64,000 bases of DNA. Source: Mesobacillus jeotgali. Lineage in GTDB: Bacteria > Bacillota > Bacilli > Bacillales > Cytobacillaceae. A program made the position numbers and the translations under genes. The notes beneath the pieces were generated by a model that was given only the letters and a program-made list of their open reading frames with translations, did not search any database and had not been told where the DNA came from. Each line of letters begins with the position of its first letter. Positions within the stretch are counted from its first letter, which is position 1. The stretch lies in NCBI RefSeq assembly GCF_014856545.2, contig NZ_CP109811.1:3466001-3530000 (forward strand). Reading direction: 5' to 3'. Below, piece by piece: positions 47,183 through 56,130 of the stretch.

Positions 47183-47193
47183 GAGGGAATGTG

Positions 47194-48114
47194 ATGAAAA
47201 ATGAAAAAGGCTATGCGCTAGTCCTGGTTTTGCTGATTATCACCATCACCTTCACCTTCGCCCTCTCCTTGAGTGGAATGGCGCTTTCTGCCCGAAAGCA
47301 GTTCAACAAGACAGACGAAATCAATAGAGCCACAGATCTTGCTGAAATGGGAGTGGCTCATTATGAGGCGCTGCTGACCAGAATCGTAAAAAATGCAAAT
47401 GCTGAAGCTGAACAAACGGTACAAAATGCTCTTGATTTATTGAGTAAAAATCCTAATCTTAAAGTTCCTGATTATGACGATGTGTTCAATAAGGTATTGT
47501 CGGATGAAGTTGGAAAGAATGCCTACTTGCCACTGGCTGTAGATGAAGCCAATTCCTATGAAATCTCGAATCCAGTCATCTCCAGACATAGTGGGAAGAT
47601 AACCCTAACTTTCGAGAGCAAAGGCTTAACTGCTAATGAGGAAAAGGAGCTGCAAGGTACACTTACCATTATAAAAAATAAAGACTCCTTGGACGGTGAA
47701 TTGGCCACAGATGAGGAAGAATATGATTATGTTGTATGGGATGATTTTGATTTTCATGGCGGAAAAAAACATACAGAGACTTTCCCTGGCTCCACTTTTT
47801 TCAAAAAATCAGTCACTCTAAGAGGTACTTCTTCCTTAATCATAAGAGGAGATGCCTTCTTTCATTCAAGTGTTACGCTAAGAGGCGGAGATACGATCAT
47901 CGTGTATGGTGATGCAATATTTGCTGAAGATTTAGATGAAATTAAAGCAGCCAAAGCAAAGGTTTGTATTTTGGGTACACCTTACAAAATAGTGAATCAA
48001 AAAATTGAAGAGTATACTCCCTTCGATGGAGGAGATACCGATAGCTGCCCTAAGCCAATACTAGACAATGAGTGGTCCATTGACCCTGACAATGGCATGG
48101 AAGTTAAATATTAA
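47194..48114 (+). CDS. PilX/GspK-like minor pilin
   Basis: This protein of about 306 residues begins MKNEKG and continues YALVLVLLIITITFTFALSL. It lacks Glu at mature position 5 (Val there), as do many PilX/GspK-type tip subunits. The long soluble part ends in repeated RGTSSLIIRGDAFFHSSVTL-type strands (about residues 205-250) that look like short beta-helix rungs, and it has two cysteines near the end. The start is ATG 47194, six bases after GGAGGG; a GTG codon just before it is also in frame. It ends the minor pilin operon at a strong terminator. Confidence 0.75.
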   Translation: MKNEKGYALVLVLLIITITFTFALSLSGMALSARKQFNKTDEINRATDLAEMGVAHYEALLTRIVKNANAEAEQTVQNALDLLSKNPNLKVPDYDDVFNKVLSDEVGKNAYLPLAVDEANSYEISNPVISRHSGKITLTFESKGLTANEEKELQGTLTIIKNKDSLDGELATDEEEYDYVVWDDFDFHGGKKHTETFPGSTFFKKSVTLRGTSSLIIRGDAFFHSSVTLRGGDTIIVYGDAIFAEDLDEIKAAKAKVCILGTPYKIVNQKIEEYTPFDGGDTDSCPKPILDNEWSIDPDNGMEVKY

Positions 48115-48150
48115 ACAACAAGGCTGACCACGCTGGGTCAGCCTTGTTTA
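48115..48150. terminator. Bidirectional terminator, minor pilins / GGDEF gene
   Basis: AACAAGGCTGACC and GGTCAGCCTTGTT form a thirteen-pair stem around a short loop, with T-rich sequence on both sides. It separates the convergent pilin operon and the diguanylate cyclase gene. Confidence 0.9.
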
Positions 48151-49863
48151 TTTAACATATTCCGCAACCCGATTCCGTCCGGATCTTTTGGCACCCACAT
48201 ACAAAGCCCTGTCGGCATGCCTGATCAATGCCAGTGAGTCATCGGCGTCCTGCGGGGCGGTTGCTACACCGATTGACGCGGTGATATGGACCAGGAGCTG
48301 CTTTCCTTCTTCATCCATCGATTGAAACAGTGTGAAGGGATTTTCGGCGATCAACAGCCTGATCTGTTCTGCCAGTTTGAGGGCATCCCCTTTCATCATG
48401 TCAGGCAGCAGGATCACAAACTCTTCCCCGCCATACCTGGCAACTGTACCAATATGGCCGATTCTTTCACTGATCCGTTCAGCAAGCTCGATTAAAATTT
48501 CATTTCCGCTTTGGTGTCCATATGTGTCGTTGACGGATTTGAAGTGGTCTATATCGAGCAGGATCAAGGAGAGTAGGTGTCTTTCACCTTTTTGTAATTT
48601 TCCGAATTCTATGCTCAGCATGTTTTCAAAGTAGCGGTAATTATATAGCCCGGTCAATGCGCAGCGTTCGCTGTATTCCTTCGTTTTTTCATGGTGCCTT
48701 GCATTCTCTACGGCAATCGCAAAGTGGGAACATAGGATATCGATGATCATCAGCTGCGATTTTTCGAATGCCCTCTTTTTGTTTGCGGCCAGTACAAGGA
48801 CGCCGATCACTTGGTTGTTCCTGACGATCGGCACTCCGAGAATGCTTTCGGCACCTGCTGGAATATAGCCAGAATTTATATGCTTCCATTGTTTTTTCGA
48901 ATGAAAAAGTACAGGCTTTTTCTCAGCCCAGACAAGCCCGCTAATTCCTTTGCCTTTTCCAAGCGGCTCGGCTACAGGATCCATTACTTCCCCAAATTCC
49001 ACCTTATGAATCAGTTTCAGTTCCCTGTCATCTACCACATCCAAAATGTAGGCATAGTCAACCGGAAGCATCTCAATCACTTTTTGAACAAAGAGATCCA
49101 GAACATCATTGGGCTTCAGTCTCTCAGCCAGCTGGTGGCCAATCTCTGCGGCACTCTGTAAAAAATGGTTCACCTTTCCGCTTGAGTAATAGAGACTGAG
49201 AATGATAGACAAACTCGCAAAAGGAATCCCGACAAACAACAAGGAGTAGAGCCCCATCTCACTATGGTACAGTTCATATAGTATGAAGCCTATAGGGAAT
49301 GTAATCAATGTCGTAACGGTTTCCCAGATGAAATCTTTACCGAAATAAGGCCCCTTCAATTTTAGGACGACTGCTTGCAGCAAAATCAGGAATAAAGTAT
49401 TCACACTATAATTGCTGATGCCATATACCGTTCCCAAAATATAAGTATATGGATCGTCGGCCAAATGCGCGCCATGCGTTCCGCCCAGTGCGTAAAATAT
49501 CAATCCGCTCACTAATGAAACAATGAAGAACATTAATGAATTCAGAGGAAACCTGTAGATATCAGATTTTTGTACCCGGAGCCTCATTAAAAGGATCAAC
49601 ACCGAAATTTGCATTAAAACCATTTCTACGAAAATCCCGTATGACAGGAATACAGCGAGCGAAACCCACTGGATGAGGAAAATCGGCGTATTATTGACGA
49701 CCATAGGCATGGAAGCCACAACAGACATTAAGACAAGAAAGGTGAATACTTCCAATAGAGAAATATTATTGGGAGGCGGATAGACTTGATAGGTCAGCCA
49801 GAGTCCAACCGGAACGATCAGGAGCCAGCTGAACCATATTGATTTTTTAACTATTGGAGTCAT
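48148..49863 (-). CDS. Membrane GAF-GGDEF diguanylate cyclase
   Basis: This 571-residue protein should make cyclic di-GMP. About eight hydrophobic segments fill residues 10-225, then a GAF domain lies at about 250-390 (NDVLDLFVQKVIEMLPVDYA...SILGVPIVRNNQVIGVLVLA) and a GGDEF domain at about 400-571. The active site is intact: LDIDHFKSVNDTYGH and the signature RYGGEEF (GGEEF at 478-482). No RxxD inhibitory site is seen in the usual position upstream, so product inhibition may be absent. It is transcribed toward the minor pilins and shares their terminator. Its closeness to PilB, which has a predicted c-di-GMP-binding domain, suggests pilus control. A recognisable promoter precedes it. Confidence 0.9.
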   Translation of the reverse strand: MTPIVKKSIWFSWLLIVPVGLWLTYQVYPPPNNISLLEVFTFLVLMSVVASMPMVVNNTPIFLIQWVSLAVFLSYGIFVEMVLMQISVLILLMRLRVQKSDIYRFPLNSLMFFIVSLVSGLIFYALGGTHGAHLADDPYTYILGTVYGISNYSVNTLFLILLQAVVLKLKGPYFGKDFIWETVTTLITFPIGFILYELYHSEMGLYSLLFVGIPFASLSIILSLYYSSGKVNHFLQSAAEIGHQLAERLKPNDVLDLFVQKVIEMLPVDYAYILDVVDDRELKLIHKVEFGEVMDPVAEPLGKGKGISGLVWAEKKPVLFHSKKQWKHINSGYIPAGAESILGVPIVRNNQVIGVLVLAANKKRAFEKSQLMIIDILCSHFAIAVENARHHEKTKEYSERCALTGLYNYRYFENMLSIEFGKLQKGERHLLSLILLDIDHFKSVNDTYGHQSGNEILIELAERISERIGHIGTVARYGGEEFVILLPDMMKGDALKLAEQIRLLIAENPFTLFQSMDEEGKQLLVHITASIGVATAPQDADDSLALIRHADRALYVGAKRSGRNRVAEYVK

Positions 49864-49906
49864 CTTTATCTATCCACCTCCTTTCTAGGTAAAAAGTCGC
49901 ACTTTT

Positions 49907-49934
49907 TTTATAGTTTAGCAAACTTTTTGTACAA
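49907..49934 (-). promoter_or_regulatory. Candidate promoter for the GGDEF gene
   Basis: On the minus strand TTGTAC (49929-49934) and TATAAA (49907-49912) are 16 bp apart, about 45 bp upstream of the start. It lies between the folC stop and the GGDEF start, giving the cyclase gene its own transcript. Confidence 0.5.
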
Positions 49935-49947
49935 TGTCATAATTTTC

Positions 49948-51261
49948 TTATTTATTTTTCAACAGGTTCACAATAAAAGGTTTTGCTTCTGATAAAAAGT
50001 AAAGGGAGCCCGTGACAATTAGAATTTCATCTTCATTTAATTCATTTATTTTCACAGAGAGAAAGTCTTGGTAATCGACTGCTAGATTGTTATTTCCCTT
50101 ATTGCTTCCAACATCCATCAGTTCTTCCGCAGAAGCTGCCCTTGGGAAGTCGAATGTTGTGAAAGTCAGCTGGTCGGCAGCTTCTTCAAGAGTCGCAATC
50201 ATTCTGTCTAACTTCTTATCCTTAAGAGCAGCAAAAAGAATACTAATCTTTTTATCGGCAAATCGAGAATTAATTTCACTTGCCAGCGCATTTATTCCTT
50301 CTTCATTATGAGCACCATCAATCAGAACTAAAGGATTTTCACTTAAAACCTCAAGCCGGCCTGGCCAGTAGGCTTGAAGCAGCCCTTCCCTGATATGCCC
50401 TTCCTCGATCATAAATGAATAGTAGTTTACAAGGACCTGGCTTGCCATTACAGCACAGGCGGCATTGTCTACCTGATAAGAACCGATCATGGAAGTTTTC
50501 AGGTTCTGAAGCTGTCCGAACATACTGGAAAACGAAAATTCTTCTCCTCGCTCTAAGGACTCTCTTAAACCTGTTGTGAATTCATCTCCAAGATGGTACA
50601 TCGGGGACTTGCTTTCAATCGCTTTTGTTCTGATTACATCCAATGCTTCAGGCTGCTTGACTCCAGTAATGACACTTACACCATTCTTGATGATTCCTGC
50701 TTTTTCAAAAGCGATTTGTTCATATGTATCACCCAGAATCGCGGTGTGATCGAGACCGATACTAGTGATGATCGATAGAAGCGGATGAATGACATTGGTC
50801 GAATCGAAGCGGCCGCCCAGTCCAACTTCATAAATGACAACGTCAACAGGTGACATCTCCGCAAAGTAATAGAGCGACATCGCGGTAATAACTTCGAATT
50901 CAGTCGGTCCGCCCAACTCTGTAAGATCCAGTTCGTCAGCAAGCGGCTTGATCGCATTCGTTAATTCAACCAATTCTTGGTCACTGATCGGCTGGCCGTT
51001 AATACTGATTCGCTCATTGAATTGTTCAAAATATGGCGAAGTAAACGTACCGACCCTGTATCCTGCTGTCTGAAGGATGGAACGCAGGAACGTGACTGTC
51101 GAGCCTTTCCCATTCGTGCCGCCGACATGGATGGTTTTGATTCTTCTTTCAGGATGCTCCAGCCTTGCAAGCATCCATTCCATCCTTGAAAGTCCTGGCT
51201 TTATTCCCAGACGCAGCCTTGCATGGATCCAATCAATTGCCTGTTCATATGTATTAAACAT
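49948..51261 (-). CDS. folC: Folylpolyglutamate/dihydrofolate synthase FolC
   Basis: FolC adds glutamates to folates and makes dihydrofolate from dihydropteroate. The protein (about 437 residues) has the Mur-ligase ATP loop HVGGTNGKGSTVTFL near residue 43, the omega-loop region VGTFTSPYFEQFNERI, the family Asp/His motif LDHTAILGDTYEQIAFEKAG, and VLIDGAHNEEGI in the C-terminal domain. The start is ATG 51261 behind GAGGTG; a GTG nine bases upstream overlaps that site. It follows valS as in B. subtilis. Confidence 0.96.
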   Translation of the reverse strand: MFNTYEQAIDWIHARLRLGIKPGLSRMEWMLARLEHPERRIKTIHVGGTNGKGSTVTFLRSILQTAGYRVGTFTSPYFEQFNERISINGQPISDQELVELTNAIKPLADELDLTELGGPTEFEVITAMSLYYFAEMSPVDVVIYEVGLGGRFDSTNVIHPLLSIITSIGLDHTAILGDTYEQIAFEKAGIIKNGVSVITGVKQPEALDVIRTKAIESKSPMYHLGDEFTTGLRESLERGEEFSFSSMFGQLQNLKTSMIGSYQVDNAACAVMASQVLVNYYSFMIEEGHIREGLLQAYWPGRLEVLSENPLVLIDGAHNEEGINALASEINSRFADKKISILFAALKDKKLDRMIATLEEAADQLTFTTFDFPRAASAEELMDVGSNKGNNNLAVDYQDFLSVKINELNEDEILIVTGSLYFLSEAKPFIVNLLKNK

Positions 51262-51283
51262 AAAACACACCTCAATTCAAGAT

Positions 51284-51311
51284 GAAGACGAACCACCACT
51301 GGTTCGCCTTC
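51284..51311 (-). terminator. Hairpin between valS and folC
   Basis: GAAGGCGAACCA and TGGTTCGTCTTC pair in eleven positions or more, just past the valS stop. The tail (ATCTTGAATTG) is not T-rich, so it is more likely a partial terminator or a processing/stability hairpin. Confidence 0.45.
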
Positions 51312-51330
51312 AAATTTTTATCTATACTAA

Positions 51331-53970
51331 TTAGTTTCTCAATTCACTGATGCGCGCTTCGACTGCTGCACGTTTTTCTAGATAGTCTTTTTCCTTTGCG
51401 CGTTCCTCTTCAATGACTTTCTCAGGAGCTTTTTTAACGAAGCCTTCGTTTGCCAGCTTCTTCTGGACACGTTCTACTTCCTTATCCAGCTTCTCCTTCT
51501 CTTTTTGAAGACGGGCAATTTCCTCGTCGATGTTGATCAGGCCTTCAAGCGGCATGATGATTTCAAGTCCCGTAGCGACTGCTGTCATCGCTTTTTCAGG
51601 AGCATTGACTTCAAGCCCAATTTCCAGGTTCTCAGGATTACAGAAGCGGACAATATAGCCTCGGTTATTCTCAAGCATACTCAATGTCTTTTCATCCTTC
51701 GCCTTCAGGAACATATCAACCTTCTTGCTGAGCGGTGTGTTCACCTCAGAGCGTATGTTCCTTACTGCACGGATGACTTCAACCAGCAGCTTCATATCAT
51801 CTGCTGCTTCTTTATCAGTCAGAGCAGGATCAACCTGCGGCCAGCTTGCAACCGTAATGGACTCCCCTTCATGAGGAAGGTTCTGCCAGATTTCTTCTGT
51901 AATGAATGGCATGAATGGGTGAAGCAGGCGCATTGTGTTATCAAGAACGTAAGCAAGAATCGATCTTGTTGTCTTCTTAGCACCTTCGTCTTCGCCGTAG
52001 AGCGGAAGCTTCGCCATTTCGATATACCAGTCACAGAAATCATCCCAGATAAAGTTGTAAAGTGCTCGGCCAACCTCACCGAACTCATAACGCTCTGAAA
52101 GTCTTGTAACAGTTTCGATTGTTTCATTCAGCCTTGTCAAAATCCACTTATCCGCAACAGATTTCTCGCCGCTCAGGTCGATTTCTTCATATTTCAGGCC
52201 GTTCATGTTCATTAGCGCAAAACGTGATGCGTTCCAGATTTTATTCGCGAAGTTCCAGGTCGCTTCAACCTTCTCTGTGCTGTAGCGAAGATCCTGCCCC
52301 GGTGAGCTTCCTGTTGTCAGGAAGTAGCGGAGTGAGTCAGCGCCGTATTGGTCGATGACATCCATCGGATCGACACCATTGCCTAGTGACTTACTCATCT
52401 TGCGGCCATCTTCTGCACGAACGAGTCCGTGGATCAGTACATCTTTGAATGGTCTTTGGCCAGTGAACTCAAGTCCCTGGAAAATCATTCGTGATACCCA
52501 GAAAGCGATAATATCATATCCAGTTACAAGGGCATCGGTTGGATAGTAACGCTTGAAGTCAGCTGCATCTTCATCCGGCCAGCCCATTGTTGAGAAAGGC
52601 CAAAGCGCTGAACTGAACCATGTGTCAAGAACATCATTGTCCTGTTCCCAGTTCTCTGGGTCTGCAGGCGGCTCATGGTCAACGTATACCTCGCCTGTTT
52701 CTTTATGGTACCAGGCAGGAATTCGGTGCCCCCACCATAGCTGACGGGAAATACACCAGTCCCGGATATTTTCCATCCAGCGCATATAAGTATTTTCGAA
52801 ACGCTCAGGTACGAAGTTTACCTTTTCTTCTTTGTTCTGAAGCGCGATTGCTTCGTCAGCAAGCGGCTGCATTTTAACGAACCATTGAGTTGACAGATAT
52901 GGCTCGACTACTGCTCCGCTTCGCTCAGAGTGTCCTACTGAGTGCATGTGCTCTTCAATTTTAAACAGAACGCCTTCTTCCTGAAGGTCCTTGACGATTT
53001 GCTTGCGGCACTCGAAACGGTCCATTCCCTGGTACTTGCCCGCTCGTGCATTCATTGAACCGTCCTCGTTCATGACCAGGACTCTTTCAAGGTTATGGCG
53101 GTTGCCAATTTCAAAGTCGTTCGGATCGTGTGCAGGAGTGATTTTTACAGCTCCAGAACCGAACTCCATATCAACATAGTCGTCGCCTACAATCGGAATT
53201 TCACGGCCAACGATTGGCAGGATAACACTTTTGCCGATTAAATGCTTGTAACGGTCATCTTCCGGATGAACCGCAACCGCAGTATCGCCAAGCATTGTTT
53301 CCGGTCTTGTTGTTGCGATTTCAATGTGGCCGCTGCCATCAGCCAGAGGATATCTCATGTGGTAAAAAGCACCCTGGATATCTTTATGGATAACCTCAAT
53401 ATCAGATAAGGCCGTTTTCGCTGCAGGATCCCAGTTAATGATGTATTCGCCGCGGTAGATCAGGCCTTTGCGGTATAAAGAAACGAAAACTTCTTTTACT
53501 GCCTTTGATAGACCTTCATCCAATGTGAAGCGCTCGCGGCTGTAATCAAGTCCCAGCCCAAGCTTTGACCACTGCTTGCGGATATGCTGAGCGTATTCCT
53601 CTTTCCACTTCCAAGATTCTTCCAAAAACTTTTCACGGCCAAGCTCATAGCGGTTGATGCCCTGGCTGCGCAGCTTCTCGTCAACCTTCGCCTGTGTCGC
53701 GATGCCCGCATGGTCCATTCCCGGGAGCCAAAGTACGTCATAGCCCTGCATGCGCTTCATTCGCGTCAGGATATCCTGAAGCGCTGTATCCCAAGCATGG
53801 CCTAGGTGCAGCTTTCCAGTTACGTTTGGCGGCGGAATCACGATTGTATAAGGTTTTTTCGTTTCGTCATCCTTCGCTTCGAAAAACTTCCCCTTGATCC
53901 ACCATTCATAACGCCCTTGCTCAATTGACGACGGATCGTATTTAGTCGGCATAGACAAATTCTCTTCCAT
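51331..53970 (-). CDS. valS: Valyl-tRNA synthetase
   Basis: ValS charges tRNA-Val. The protein (about 879 residues) has class I signatures: the HIGH-type [13 protein letters not shown] near residue 50, the KMSKS loop [15 protein letters not shown] near 520, the CP1 editing domain between, and a C-terminal coiled coil ([20 protein letters not shown]) typical of ValRS. The start is ATG 53970 ([15 protein letters not shown]), eight bases after GGAGG; ATG 53985 upstream overlaps the ribosome site. A T-box leader controls it. folC follows. Confidence 0.98.
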   Translation of the reverse strand: MEENLSMPTKYDPSSIEQGRYEWWIKGKFFEAKDDETKKPYTIVIPPPNVTGKLHLGHAWDTALQDILTRMKRMQGYDVLWLPGMDHAGIATQAKVDEKLRSQGINRYELGREKFLEESWKWKEEYAQHIRKQWSKLGLGLDYSRERFTLDEGLSKAVKEVFVSLYRKGLIYRGEYIINWDPAAKTALSDIEVIHKDIQGAFYHMRYPLADGSGHIEIATTRPETMLGDTAVAVHPEDDRYKHLIGKSVILPIVGREIPIVGDDYVDMEFGSGAVKITPAHDPNDFEIGNRHNLERVLVMNEDGSMNARAGKYQGMDRFECRKQIVKDLQEEGVLFKIEEHMHSVGHSERSGAVVEPYLSTQWFVKMQPLADEAIALQNKEEKVNFVPERFENTYMRWMENIRDWCISRQLWWGHRIPAWYHKETGEVYVDHEPPADPENWEQDNDVLDTWFSSALWPFSTMGWPDEDAADFKRYYPTDALVTGYDIIAFWVSRMIFQGLEFTGQRPFKDVLIHGLVRAEDGRKMSKSLGNGVDPMDVIDQYGADSLRYFLTTGSSPGQDLRYSTEKVEATWNFANKIWNASRFALMNMNGLKYEEIDLSGEKSVADKWILTRLNETIETVTRLSERYEFGEVGRALYNFIWDDFCDWYIEMAKLPLYGEDEGAKKTTRSILAYVLDNTMRLLHPFMPFITEEIWQNLPHEGESITVASWPQVDPALTDKEAADDMKLLVEVIRAVRNIRSEVNTPLSKKVDMFLKAKDEKTLSMLENNRGYIVRFCNPENLEIGLEVNAPEKAMTAVATGLEIIMPLEGLINIDEEIARLQKEKEKLDKEVERVQKKLANEGFVKKAPEKVIEEERAKEKDYLEKRAAVEARISELRN

Positions 53971-54007
53971 CAGTTTTTCCTCCATTCAAATGCATTTCCT
54001 TTAAAAA

Positions 54008-54287
54008 TAAAAAACTCCATTCGCCATAAAAGGACGAATGGAGTTTGTTCGCGGTACCACCTTTTTTCCCAGCAACGGTAAAAACAGTCTTGCTGCTGGC
54101 TCAAATATGGATAACGGTTCTTCACCGTCGCCTGTTACTGAGAATATTCCGTTCCCAGGCGATGCTCAAGGGCGACCTTCCATGGTTCCGCTTAGAAGTC
54201 CTCGCAGCTAATGGACTCCCTCTCTTTAAGCTGGCTGCTCATGTACTCTTCCCTATCAAAGCTTTGCTTTATTATGTGTTTTGTATA
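54008..54287 (-). ncRNA. T-box leader of valS
   Basis: The valS leader carries a T-box: the antiterminator sequence AAGGTGGTACCGCG (around 54050-54064) and a terminator AAACTCCATTCG...CGAATGGAGTTTTTTATTTTT at about 54008-54046. Stem I is at the 5' end, with a possible GTC (valine) specifier at 54174-54176 in AAGGTCGCC. T-boxes sense uncharged tRNA and allow readthrough when charging is low. The specifier position was set by eye and is less certain than the T-box and terminator. Confidence 0.9.
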
Positions 54288-54293
54288 TTAGAT

Positions 54294-54323
54294 ATACTAC
54301 CCAAAAAAGTGGATTGACGTCAA
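54294..54323 (-). promoter_or_regulatory. Candidate valS promoter
   Basis: On the minus strand TTGACG (54318-54323) and TAGTAT (54294-54299) are 18 bp apart, placing initiation near 54287 at the 5' end of the T-box leader. The -35 is part of the palindrome ATTGACGTCAAT. Confidence 0.55.
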
Positions 54324-54446
54324 TCATCATTTCCTATTTTTTATTATTTTATACTTTTTGCTCCTTGATGTGCGAACAATAAGCACTTTTTGGGCCTCTC
54401 ACTCATAGAATAAAAAAAGGGATACCTGATGTTTGGAGGGATGGCG

Positions 54447-54641
54447 ATGAAGAGGCGAAGATATAACCCTTATACACTCCCGAGGTGGGCGAGGACGGCG
54501 CGGGCAGTATGCGCTCAGCTCATTATTCCTTTTTGTGTTTTCCAGGGGATCCGAACCCTGTTTTTTCCGACGACATTTGATGTTTTTCTGTTATCAATAT
54601 TCATCATAATTGCCCTTGCGATTAAATTCGAAATTATTTAA
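54447..54641 (+). CDS. Small unknown membrane protein
   Basis: This 64-residue protein is not recognised. It starts at ATG 54447 (MKRRRYNPYTLPRWARTARA), six bases past a GGAGGG ribosome site, with a strongly basic N-terminus and two hydrophobic segments (AVCAQLIIPFCVFQGIRTLF and FDVFLLSIFIIIALAIKF). It is the only plus-strand gene in the valS-spoVID stretch and is convergent with ysxE. The ribosome site and the terminator after it support a real gene. No function is assigned. Confidence 0.65.
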   Translation: MKRRRYNPYTLPRWARTARAVCAQLIIPFCVFQGIRTLFFPTTFDVFLLSIFIIIALAIKFEII

Positions 54642-54680
54642 GGAGCCTGAGAGCATTGTTTAGCTCTGGGCTCCTTCTTG
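54640..54680 (+). terminator. Terminator of the small plus-strand gene, overlapping the ysxE 3' end
   Basis: AAGGAGCC and GGCTCCTT, with an inner GAGAGC/GCTCT pair, form a long hairpin followed on the plus strand by CTTGTTTTG. The right arm lies inside the last codons of ysxE. Confidence 0.7.
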
Positions 54681-55697
54681 TTTTGCCTGCTCCTTTTGTT
54701 TTTCCATTTCGTCGATTTTGGTCACTACATAACCCGTATTACTCAAGAGCCAGTATTGTCGCTGCAGTTTTTGGACAAACTTCCTTTCATCCACATCTGT
54801 CTTGCGCTGATGGTACATCTCCGCAACCCGGATAATGCCTGACGGAAAAGCAAGATAGCTCATGAATAGCTGCATTTCATCCTCTCGGAAAGGAAAGTAT
54901 TTCAGATATAGATAAATCCAGTCGATGACTTCATCCCCATACTTTGGCTGGGTCTTCAGCGATCTTGCCAGAAATGGGAGTAAATCCTGGATTGGCGACC
55001 CTTGCCTCGCCTTCTCAAAATTGATGAAATACCCGTATCCTCTTTCATCAAACAGGAAATGTTCAGGAGAAACCTTACCGTGAAGCGTGACCGTCCTCGT
55101 TTTCTTTTGCTCCTTCGTTTTTTCATTCCATGTCTCCAGCTTTTGCTTGGCGAACTGTATTGCCTGGCGGATCTGAATATAATACAGGCAGTATGTTAGT
55201 TCAAACGGGGACATATATACCCTGTTCTCACAGCTTTCAAGGAATCCATTAATGAATTCTTCTTCCTTTTCCCATTCTTTTAACGTCTTTTCATAATGCT
55301 CCTGCTTCACTTCCGCACTGATTTCCAGTTCCTTGACTGACAATGTATGCATCCTCGCCAATTCCCTGAACAGCTGCTGGTGTCTTTGCGACTGATCCTC
55401 TCTTGTTTCGTTCGGGATCCACGGCATTAAATAATACAGGGACTTATTATGCAACACTGCATATCGCCCGTCATTTGCCGGATAGACTGGAACAATCCTG
55501 TTATAGCCTTTTTGATAAAGGTGCTGGATATGTTTAATGAAATCTGTCCCCTCATACGGGTGGATTTTTTTCAAAGCGAATGTCCCCGATTTCGTGTAAA
55601 CTTTTTTCACTTTGCCAAAATCCTCTGCAAAATAAGGATCGATAGGATATTGCTTTAACACTGCAGATTCTTCTTTTAAAAAATTGCGATCATCCAT
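54660..55697 (-). CDS. ysxE: YsxE, CotS-family coat protein (predicted pseudokinase)
   Basis: YsxE is a kinase-fold protein encoded after spoVID in Bacillus and linked to the spore coat. The product is 345 residues, about the B. subtilis length (343). The catalytic loop reads TLHGKVSPEHFLFD where active APH-fold enzymes have HGDxxxxN: the Asp is Lys and the Asn is His. The metal motif reads YFINFEKA where Asp is expected. It is therefore predicted to be inactive as a kinase. The start is ATG 55697 (MDDRNFLKEESAVLKQYPID); the frame continues upstream into a repeat element, which is not coding. It follows spoVID after a repeat-filled gap. Confidence 0.85.
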   Translation of the reverse strand: MDDRNFLKEESAVLKQYPIDPYFAEDFGKVKKVYTKSGTFALKKIHPYEGTDFIKHIQHLYQKGYNRIVPVYPANDGRYAVLHNKSLYYLMPWIPNETREDQSQRHQQLFRELARMHTLSVKELEISAEVKQEHYEKTLKEWEKEEEFINGFLESCENRVYMSPFELTYCLYYIQIRQAIQFAKQKLETWNEKTKEQKKTRTVTLHGKVSPEHFLFDERGYGYFINFEKARQGSPIQDLLPFLARSLKTQPKYGDEVIDWIYLYLKYFPFREDEMQLFMSYLAFPSGIIRVAEMYHQRKTDVDERKFVQKLQRQYWLLSNTGYVVTKIDEMEKQKEQAKQEGAQS

Positions 55698-55844
55698 CGA
55701 ATCTCGCCTACTTTCTGGACATTTCAATAAATAGGTCTGGGCAGGTGTTAGACACCTGCCCATACTAAAAGCTATAGCAATCCCAGCCAGCAGCCAAGCC
55801 AGCCCTGACAACCAGCCCCCTTTTGGACAAGGTGTTGCTAAAAA

Positions 55845-56088
55845 GAAAAGCGCAAGCGCCTTGGTCAGCCCCGACAAGCGTCGGAAGGCCTGACAGTGAA
55901 GTCGTTCTTTGACTTCATTGGCAGGACCGAACTCGAAAAGCGGAGGCGACTGCCCAACTCCGAAAAGCGCTGGAGGGCCTGACAGTGAAGTCGTTCTTTG
56001 ACTTCATGGGCAGGACCGAAGCGTCTCGAGGAGTTAGGAGCCGCAGCTAGACAAACGACTTGAGGGGTTAGGCGCTGGAGCTAGACAT
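55845..56088. repeat. Intergenic repeat A, two-module copy between spoVID and ysxE
   Basis: This 244-bp element opens GAAAAGCGCAAGCGCCTTGG and ends GGCGCTGGAGCTAGACAT, like those at 10.0-10.6 and 30.5 kb. It contains two GAAGTCGTTCTTTGACTTC hairpin modules about 97 bp apart. It separates ysxE from spoVID; the rest of that 433-bp gap shows nothing recognisable. Confidence 0.85.
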
Positions 56089-56130
56089 AAATCGTATTGC
56101 AAAACCTTAATACCTATAAAGTGAAAAATG

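Noticed and set aside
55698..55877. A 60-residue N-terminal extension of YsxE
   Set aside because: The extension enters repeat A and has no family similarity; ATG 55697 gives the usual YsxE length.
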